From Stachybotrys elegans (taxonomy: Eukaryota > Ascomycota > Sordariomycetes > Hypocreales > Stachybotryaceae): a stretch of DNA of 64,000 bases. This document shows, in pieces, positions 56,716 to 64,000 of the stretch. The notes beneath the pieces were generated by a model. The model saw only the letters and a list, made by a program, of their open reading frames with translations. It was not told the origin of the DNA and searched no databases. Where the stretch lies: the NCBI GenBank assembly GCA_020746835.1, contig JAGPNK010000004.1, positions 558,001-622,000 of the forward strand. Direction: 5' to 3'. The translations under genes and the position numbers were made by a program. Each line of letters begins with the position of its first letter. The stretch's first letter is position 1.

Positions 56716-58042
56716 ATGCAGGAGACGGACGCAAAGACATATCTTGAAATTGACCCAACCCATCTCCCAGAAGTTTGGGTATGCTTATCACATGGCCTAG
56801 ACTGAGCAAAATCGCTCACATCTCCTAGTCTTGGTATGGAATCGGCGTGTTCTTCATACTTGCTCGGTTTGCCGTGAGGCTTCGAACGGTTGGTGTTTCA
56901 GGGTTCCATGGCGACGATTATCTCAATATACCGGTTAGCATCTGTCTTTGCCGCTGCGGCCATGCTCGGCTAACGCTCTCGTAGTTTCTCATCCTCTACA
57001 CCATCAACCTATGGGTCGTACAGGTAACATATCGCACTGGTGGGAACATCAACGTCACTCCGGAGATGGTTCCATCCCTTTCAGACCAGGAAGTAGCGAC
57101 ACTTGAATACGGATCAAAGCTGGAGTTTATGTCTTGGTATACGTACCCAGGCTCAATATGTACGTTCATGCCATTTCTTGTGTCCTTGGATACGGCGTTT
57201 ACCTCCTCTTCCTCTCAGCATCCGAAGACAGACTGAACAGTGGCAGGGGTGTTGAAGTTCATCGTGTTATTCTTCTACAGGCGTCTCACATTTGGAGGAA
57301 CCCTTAGGCGAAGGACCCTTCGAACGCTGTTTGGCTTGTGCGGATTGTCATGGATGGTCCTATACTTGTCCATAACATTCACCTGTCGACCGTAAGTCTC
57401 TATCCATCAAACTAACCTTGACTTACAAGGCCTAGATTCCGCAACAATTGGATCGTCAAGCCTCTGCCTGGGCCCGAGTGCACGTTTCGACCACAAAACT
57501 TCTGGATCCTTGTCTGCCTCAACGTCATAACCGATGCGGCGCTCCTTGCTATACCTCTGCCGATACTCTGGCACCTGAGGGTGTCCTTCCGCCGCAAGAT
57601 TGGAGTGGGGATACTTTTGTCATCGGGTGTCTTCATCATCAGCAGTGCGGTTGTCCGGGCAATCACAACCTTGACTGGGTCACCGTCCATCATCAATATC
57701 AACCGCTGGGGATTTCGAGAGACTGCCGTTGGGATAATGAGCGTCACACTTCCGATCCTAAGCCCAATGGCTACACCCGAATTCTGGATGAAAGGCCCCT
57801 ACAGAAGGAATCAATATCGAGCGGGCTCTCATCACCCAAACCAAGCAAGATTTGGGAATTGGCTTGGGACCATGGTCCTACAATACATTGATGAGCAGGA
57901 AGGCGAGCCATTCAAGGAACCTACATTAACCAAGTACTTGCACGATGCGGGATACCCAACAGAGTTGACCGAACGGTGGAATTCGTCAAAGGGGTCTTCG
58001 ACGAGCACGGGGGGTGCTGCATCAATTAATACAATGGTATAA
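56716..58042 (+). CDS. SAT4/rhodopsin-type integral membrane protein (366 aa)
   Basis: Five exons: 56716-56778, 56829-56933, 56985-57159, 57241-57391 and 57436-58042, with introns of 44-81 bp, give 367 codons. The first helix is followed by HGDDYLN, the hallmark loop of the fungal rhodopsin-like SAT4 family (also the PTH11-related group). Later come LKFIVLFFYRRL, NNWIVKPLPGPECTF with Cys, and NVITDAALLAIPLPILWHL, all family features. Seven membrane helices are expected and a hydrophilic Ser-rich tail closes the protein. Such proteins are thought to sense external cues at the plasma membrane. A six-base ambiguity exists at the 57240 acceptor (AACAG or GGCAG), both in frame. Confidence 0.82.
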
Positions 58043-59080
58043 AAGCTATTATAGAAGTAGGTAGCAAACCAGAGGGTCAGTGGCTAGATAATAGTAAATA
58101 AAATTAAGAAATGTATATAGCTGTAATAGTTTATATTTAAGTAATTTACTTTACTCCTAGCTTCTCCAATAAGCTTAATATCTCCGTCTGGGCATTGTCT
58201 ATTGATAGGCAACCTCGTGTGGTTGCAGTCACATTTCCAGCGTCATCAGTCGAAGCTTTCCATTAGCATCGTGGCGCTCTCCATCTGGACACAGTCACAG
58301 CAAGGCTGTTCCTCCGATGAGTCAACCAAAGCTTCCCAGCCGGGCACCGTCAGTCAGAGCCTTCCATCTGGTCTGGCATGTGCATCTGTCATTTCGCTCG
58401 ACATCCCGTCGCATCACATGCCGGCACACGAGGTCAGTGTGGCCTGTGAGGGTGCAGGTCGCAGCCACCTGTGGCCCGGCCGCTCGGCCAGTCCGCTACC
58501 CTGTACGCAAGGGCAGCCTGACGGTGGCCTCGTTGTTGTTTCTCTACTGCTTATAACTGCATTGGTCCACAGCCGTCAAATACTTCTTCGTCGTGAGCCC
58601 ACGCAGCCTGAGGACTTCCGCCGGAATCGCGGTACGTACGGTATCTCGACCTCGGCGCATCGCTCTCGAGGCCAGCCTCGTCAGAACACACATAAGGGCT
58701 AGATAAACAGGCCGACGAACGATATATATATACATTGAGGCCAGTCTGCTAACCATAGGTCCCCCCAACTATATACGCTTTTGCTGCCGCTGTCACTGCT
58801 GTAGCCCCCCTATTATTCTCTAGCTCTGGCCAATGGGAAATGTTAATTGTATGCTACAGTCTGACGATCCCTTTATTGTTTGATACTGTTCTTTGGTTCT
58901 GTGGGTAGTAAGGCCACTATTGTTCATACTATTGTTTTTTTTTCCATACTGCATGCACCTACTACATCACAAAAAACCAGCAAAAAAACGCTCGGCGGGC
59001 GGCGACTCTGGGCACACGGGGGGGGGGTTCACTCATCGAAGGGGTGATTGCTGGGAGTTGGCCCCCTTTCCCACCACTTC
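58043..59080. other. Intergenic, no gene supported
   Basis: Overlapping short frames on both strands without domains. 58722-58732 is a TA microsatellite. Confidence 0.4.
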
Positions 59081-59570
59081 CATCACCACCATCCACACCA
59101 TCACCAGCACCACCAGCACCACCAGCACCACCAGCACCACCAACAACGGACCCCCAGCGAAGACGCGACCAGCTCCATCCTCCGCAGCCCCCCCCTCTCC
59201 ATCGACCCCGAGGGCTAGAGACACGGCTCCCCCCGATGGGCCTCCCGGTGGACTCCCCCTTATATGATGAGGAAAAGAGTGTGCAGTGTGGGGTGTAAGC
59301 AGTAGAGAGCAAATAAACAGTAGAGGTAGTGCCTAGTGCCTCCCCCTTATATACCTTCGATTAGCCATTGTCCAGTGCAAGTTACCCATACAAACATACC
59401 TTTGGCTTTGGAGCCCACCGTTTGGCCCACTGGGGGCAACCGTGCCGTCCTCGGCGGTCGATGAAGTTGGGGAAGCGGCAGAGGAGGAGCCGTCGGACTG
59501 GGGGCCATTGCTGGCGGTGGCGGTGGCGGTGGTGGTGGTGGTTGGCGATGGTGGTGGTTGGCGGCGATGG
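59081..59570. repeat. Trinucleotide-rich low-complexity region (CAC/CCA, then GGT/GGC)
   Basis: CACCAGCACCACCAGCACC-type repeats at about 59085-59145, and a mirror GGTGGCGGTGGTGGTGG stretch at about 59515-59570. They create Gly/Val, Pro/Ala or Thr/Ser frames on both strands that are not credible genes. Confidence 0.7.
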
Positions 59571-60046
59571 TAGAGTGGCAGGAGGGGAGCCAACTACCGC
59601 GGCGACCCGTAGGCGTATATTGTCCTTATCACGTTAGTTAGTCCTTACACCAAGACGTGTTGAGATGGGGCAGTGGGAGGGATGAGATGAGGCAGTGGGA
59701 GTCGAACCGTGTCCGACAGATAGGTATGGGCTGGTCGAGTGGTGAATGGTAGCGATGATGGGAATGGTATCGGTGATGAGAATGGTGTCGGTGATGGGAG
59801 CGCGCAAGCGAAGCATCAACTTACCAAAAATACTTCATGGTGAATGTGAGGAAGAAAGGAAAAGAAGAGAAACCAAGAGGAGCGAAACATAGACTGGTAT
59901 TGACGACCATCCAACTCCTGCGTGCTTTCCGTCATACCTACTGTCACGGTTCCTGCCATCATTCCCCAAACCGGGTGCTCAGGAAGGAGAGTGCTTTCCC
60001 TCTTCTCCCTGCTGCCCCGGCCCCTGCTATTTCATTGGCTCGGCAG
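59571..60046. other. Intergenic, no gene supported
   Basis: Contains small direct repeats around GGGAATGGTATCGGTGATG (59760-59800). Nothing recognised otherwise. Confidence 0.45.
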
Positions 60047-61738
60047 CTAACACCTACGCTCTCTGGCATCGCAACACAACAGCTCCAATTTCCACCTTTG
60101 CCTAGATGGAATATACAAAAAAGAGTGTAGACGGCGCTCTAGAGCGTCTCTATCAGTATCTATTCCCATATCTAATATTCGTTTTGCCACTTGCTCAAGG
60201 AACCATGGGGTCTTGATGGTCAAATCATCTGCCATGGCACCCACGCATAGGCACCAAAACTGCAAGTCAAACGCTTCAGTCTCAGACACCATTCGATTTA
60301 GGGCGTCCCTCAATGGCGATAGGAGGGCGACTGCAGCGATATGTGCCCCACGGTGATCTATTGTGCTCAAAATGAACACCAAGCCGGCAAGGCGTGTGCA
60401 TTCATCCAAAGGATTGAGCAGTTGATCCAGAGCAAGAAGGCGGTATATCAGTGCTTGAAGGCGGTGAAATAGCCAGGACTCTTGCTGGTCTGTCATCGTT
60501 TCGCGAGAATGCCAGAGACAGGTTGCAAATTGGATATATTGAGCAATGTCGAAAAGGACTTCAAGCAGCTGCTTGTCGACTCCATGCTGGCGAAACCCAC
60601 CCCCAAGAACCAACCCGGCGTCTTCGATTGGGCAAGGTGAAGTAATTCGACAGTGGAGAGCCGTATTTTCAATTTGAAAAGGTCGTTTATTTGTGCCAGC
60701 CCACGGCAATTTGCCATCAAGCCACGCGGGCGAGGCTGGTGGCGTTGGGCCCGGGTCCCAGGTTAGGGGGATAGTTGGAGACGCTAGCTCACTGATCGCA
60801 AGGTACTTGTCAATGAGGACGGAGCTTTCAAGCAGATATGGATCAAAACATTTCCATCCACCATGTTCTTTGACCAAGCGCACGAGGGCGTTCAGGTGAA
60901 TGTGTGCGGCCTGCATCATAGGTTTGTGGGTGATAGTGTTGTGGTTAGCTATCTGTCGAGACCAGAGCGGTGGGCTGTTCGTCCAGAACTCTATCGCAGC
61001 GAGACAGTAAATTGATAGCAACAGCCAATCGTCAGCCGCTTCACCGCGGTCAACACGTAGGCGCAAGGCGGTAAGTGCCTTTCGTGCGTACGTGGTCGGC
61101 GACACACCATCGATTAAGAACCCTCCCATCCATCCATGCAGGCTGGCACTGTACGCCAGAGTTGAGTACATAAGAGCAGAGTCTGCGATGCAGTGGCGTA
61201 GCCTTCGGTGCAAGAACCCCTTGTGACGACGCACGGCCCCAGTACGGATGACATGGAGAGGTGCATAGGCCTCAGACAGAAATGTCTTGTCTATTTGATG
61301 GTGAAAGGCGAAGTGCAAAAGCTGACGAACAGTAGGGTCTGTAAACACAACAGAGGAGTGGAAGGGATCCGTGGAGTTGGCAGTGGGATACTGAGCGAGA
61401 AGGGAGGGCATGGTAGATAGGCAGGACTGCTTACTGGGCTCCCTACAGCTGGAAACCGCGGACTTGCTGGTTGAAAGGGACTCTTCTTCGTCCGGTCTCG
61501 ATGTGTCTCTTAGTGGCAGAAGAGACATATGCTCCGCCCAAGGCTGCGAGGATCGAGTTTTCGCCTCTCTCTGGCGGCGCTTGCTCTGGACATAACTCAG
61601 ACTGTGCGATTTTTCGTCGCTTCTCGTTTGACTGGAGCTAGAAGATTTGGAGTGGTGAACAAAGACCGTGGGGGTGGTGCCCGTCGGCTTCGACCTGTGG
61701 CCGGTGCTCATCCTAGATTGACACGTCGTATAGGGCAT
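60047..61738 (-). CDS. Fungal-specific transcription-factor-domain protein (563 aa)
   Basis: A single long frame. Residues 1-110 are Ser/Arg-rich, containing SYVQSKRRQREAKTRS, a short basic motif typical of regulators that lack a Zn2Cys6 cluster. The rest is helical and matches the general pattern of the Fungal_trans_2-type domain: HFAFHHQIDKTF, then SALMYSTLAYSASLHG, ALRLRV, LLSIYCLAAIEFW, and a long C-terminal helical half ending ALERRLHSFLYIPSRQRW. Known relatives are regulator-like, often near secondary-metabolism genes. No DNA-binding cluster is seen upstream; the second Met (residue 10) is an alternative start. It lies outside the Starship. Confidence 0.7.
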   Translation of the reverse strand: MPYTTCQSRMSTGHRSKPTGTTPTVFVHHSKSSSSSQTRSDEKSHSLSYVQSKRRQREAKTRSSQPWAEHMSLLPLRDTSRPDEEESLSTSKSAVSSCREPSKQSCLSTMPSLLAQYPTANSTDPFHSSVVFTDPTVRQLLHFAFHHQIDKTFLSEAYAPLHVIRTGAVRRHKGFLHRRLRHCIADSALMYSTLAYSASLHGWMGGFLIDGVSPTTYARKALTALRLRVDRGEAADDWLLLSIYCLAAIEFWTNSPPLWSRQIANHNTITHKPMMQAAHIHLNALVRLVKEHGGWKCFDPYLLESSVLIDKYLAISELASPTIPLTWDPGPTPPASPAWLDGKLPWAGTNKRPFQIENTALHCRITSPCPIEDAGLVLGGGFRQHGVDKQLLEVLFDIAQYIQFATCLWHSRETMTDQQESWLFHRLQALIYRLLALDQLLNPLDECTRLAGLVFILSTIDHRGAHIAAVALLSPLRDALNRMVSETEAFDLQFWCLCVGAMADDLTIKTPWFLEQVAKRILDMGIDTDRDALERRLHSFLYIPSRQRWKLELLCCDARERRC

Positions 61739-64000
61739 TTCAATGGTTGCTTAATTTTCGTCATGTCGAGGCTGGCTTCGCACACATAAGTAGAGTTCTT
61801 CCCCGATAAGCGGCATATGATGCCAGTTTGGAGATAGTGCTGACAGTGAGAGGCGGCCGCTACGGTACCCATGTCCTCCTGTACACAGAGCATTGACTGG
61901 GTGGAATACGAAGACTCGGAGGCTCACCGCCTCCGCGTCAGCACCGCCGCTGTTACACAGACTCCTATCGCAATTGATGTGGGATTTCCATGTCATGCGC
62001 CCCAATGGAATACAGACCAGCGACTTCGAGGGATGCCCCCTCTGGCGATGATGACGATATCAATTCAATAGATGATACTTGGCAAGAAAATCTGTGATAG
62101 TGGCAAGCTCAGTGGCATGATCGCGGGCAGGGGGGAACTTCATACACATTAGTTTGAGAAAAGCACCTCGCTATTAGCATAGTCACCCTGCATTGGAAGA
62201 ATTGTAATGGAGGAATTGGCGTAGATGCCTCCCATCTTAGACAACTCTTCTTGCTTCCACGGCCCTCCATTCTGTATAACGCAATGTATGTCGACCCAGA
62301 GATATTTCCAAGTTTTACAATACCAATAGCCTCCCTTATGGCTGGGGAGTGAGCTTCTCCCATTGGAGTCAGCCAGAGAGTTTGGACGATGGAGGAGATG
62401 CAGATTAACCGTCGTTGCCAGGACGCCCTGCTGGCCACCTCAAACATAGCCGAATACGATGTAAAAGTTACAGCAAGAGTCGCCTAGCTAGAGGACAGGT
62501 AAGAATGTACATACAAGGTGACTAGCAATACTTAATAATAGTAGGTTATCTGGTAGCAGATATAAGTACCGTTCTCTTTTCCATCGGCTATTGGCCAATA
62601 CCCTTGTTATTGAGATGCTTGGAGCCCTACCACACTCAAGGGGATAAAGCAATTGTCCTGGATCAAGATGGAGGGTCAGTAGCACTTTTTGGGACGTTAG
62701 GCTGATTCCCACTGGTCACCTTTGCCATGACCCTAGGTGAGCATCCCAGGGGTCTCCGGTGCCGATTTCTCACAGCTGGGCCTGCCAGACTATACAGGGT
62801 GATGTGAAAGCAGCGAGCGAGCAGATGCAATATTTGACAGGGCTAATCAAATTTTATGGGTTGTGAAATACATGCTGAAGGCATATGGAAAAGAAATCAC
62901 TCTACAATATTTGGATAAGGAACAAGTATGTCTTCTGGACGATGGATGAGATCGAGACATCGTAGCTGGAGGCGGTGGAGGTGGCGGAACCCATTTTACA
63001 GGATGATTGTTTTTAGAATGGCGGAACTCCGCCAGCAGTGATATAACTGGAAATAGAAACCATGTTCATATTGGTGCATGTTTTCTTCGCGGCCTTGGCG
63101 CATGGGCTATCTACTGCAGGTCTGAGGGATCTCCCCGTCGGAGTACTGCCGGGACACTGCAGCTGTACAATACCAGCGGCTGGGATTCGTCAACCACGCA
63201 TAGCCACAGAGGTCAGCGTAGCCGACCACTAAAAGATGAGCACTTTGAAAGTGCCTTGGCCACAACCATCTTTTCCCGTCAAAGTTCGCTGTTTTGCCAT
63301 GTGGCATAAGCATGGAGCCCGAGGCCGGGATTGGCTGTACGTCACCCTTGCGCGTAGGATCAAGCAGTGAGAGCTCACGCCCCGCACTAGAAAAGAACTT
63401 TGGACGGCAAAGTCTGCGGCGTATGCCTATTCAGGTAGACACATTTCTACTTTGGGTAAGGCTAAGTCTCGGTACTGTGAAGGCCGCGAGATAGTTGGGC
63501 TGTGTAACTTCATGATGAAGACTATAAGAACGGTTGCAAGTCTGCTGCAATGGTTAATTCAATCACACCAATTCACTGCGACATCTTAGCTCTTCAACAC
63601 CAGCTTGAGCACATTCAATCTTGTATCCTGACGATATGTTCATGTCCTCCCATTTCTTATGGGGCTTGGCCTTGCTGTGCCATACCTCGTCTGCAGCCTC
63701 TATATCTACCAACACAAGCTGCTTACCTGTGGTCGATCTTGGATACGTGAGTTGTATATCCATTGGAGAAATCAGGCCCGCTTGCTGATAAAGAATGGTG
63801 TAGACAATCCACCAGGCGATTTCGTACAACTCCACCGCTGGCAATTACAAGTTCTCCAACATCCGATTTGCTCAAGCCCCAACGGGGGATCTGCGATTCC
63901 GCGCTCCGCTGCCGCCCCTGATCGACCGTTCTGTCGTGCAAAATGGGCAGGAGTATAGGGCTTGTCCTCAGGCTATTCCACGTTGGCAAGCCAATGCGTA
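61739..64000. other. Right end of the window, no firm gene
   Basis: Only short frames. A 29-codon acidic frame near 62007 (SRDAPSGDDDDIN) and frames between 63550 and 63960 on both strands may be pieces of spliced genes, but I see no domain or splice pattern that decides. Confidence 0.35.

Noticed and set aside
58900..59600. Gly/Val-, Pro/Ala- and Thr/Ser-rich ORFs on both strands
   Set aside because: Produced by CAC and GGT trinucleotide runs; no domain and no splice context.
1..64000. CRISPR arrays, rRNA or tRNA genes
   Set aside because: The only regular repeat array has no unique spacers and is intron-like; no tRNA cloverleaf or rRNA sequence was noticed by eye.

Overview
The window comes from a filamentous ascomycete (Pezizomycotina). 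It has short spliceosomal introns of about 40-100 bp with GTRAGT donors and CTRAY branch points. Long AT-rich tracts carry the C-to-T/G-to-A damage expected from repeat-induced point mutation (RIP). It also holds families typical of such fungi: a DUF3435 tyrosine recombinase, a PNP-NACHT-ankyrin NLR, a SAT4/rhodopsin-type membrane protein and a fungal-specific regulator.

Layout. 1-12819: a Ty3/Gypsy chromovirus nested inside another copy of the same family, both riddled with stop codons. 12820-19940: extremely AT-rich, RIP-degenerated DNA. 19941-54580: a GC-balanced, gene-bearing island of about 34.6 kb that I interpret as a Starship giant mobile element. It is bounded by a perfect 15-bp inverted repeat (19947-19961 and 54552-54566) and by TTAC motifs facing the captain end, and it interrupts AT-rich DNA. 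Its captain (51505-54183, minus) is the first gene inside the right edge and reads inward, as known for Starships. 54592 to about 56150: AT-rich, degraded DNA again. 56716-64000: ordinary-looking sequence with a SAT4-type membrane protein gene and a fungal regulator gene.

Starship cargo from left to right: a Myb/SANT-like DNA-binding protein, a small Cys-rich protein, a DUF7924 protein, a seven-TM-like membrane protein beside a BCS1-like AAA ATPase, a C2H2 protein, an unknown protein, two tiny CxxCxGxG proteins (one only 33 aa), a Rim2-type mitochondrial carrier, a Ulp1-type protease, a second Myb/SANT-like protein whose first intron holds a 603-bp TIR transposon, a zipper-only protein, a piggyBac remnant, the NLR and the captain.

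The most unusual feature is inside the NLR gene (46126-50688). Between two ankyrin-coding segments lie 18 tandem 78-79-bp units. Each is a complete intron (GTAAGT, GCTGAC branch, TAG) followed by exactly three bases. Read as single-codon microexons, these triplets are sense codons in phase 0 and are far more variable than the intron bodies around them. If spliced, the array would insert 0-18 residues into the receptor without ever breaking the frame. This is a prediction from sequence alone; transcript data would decide it.
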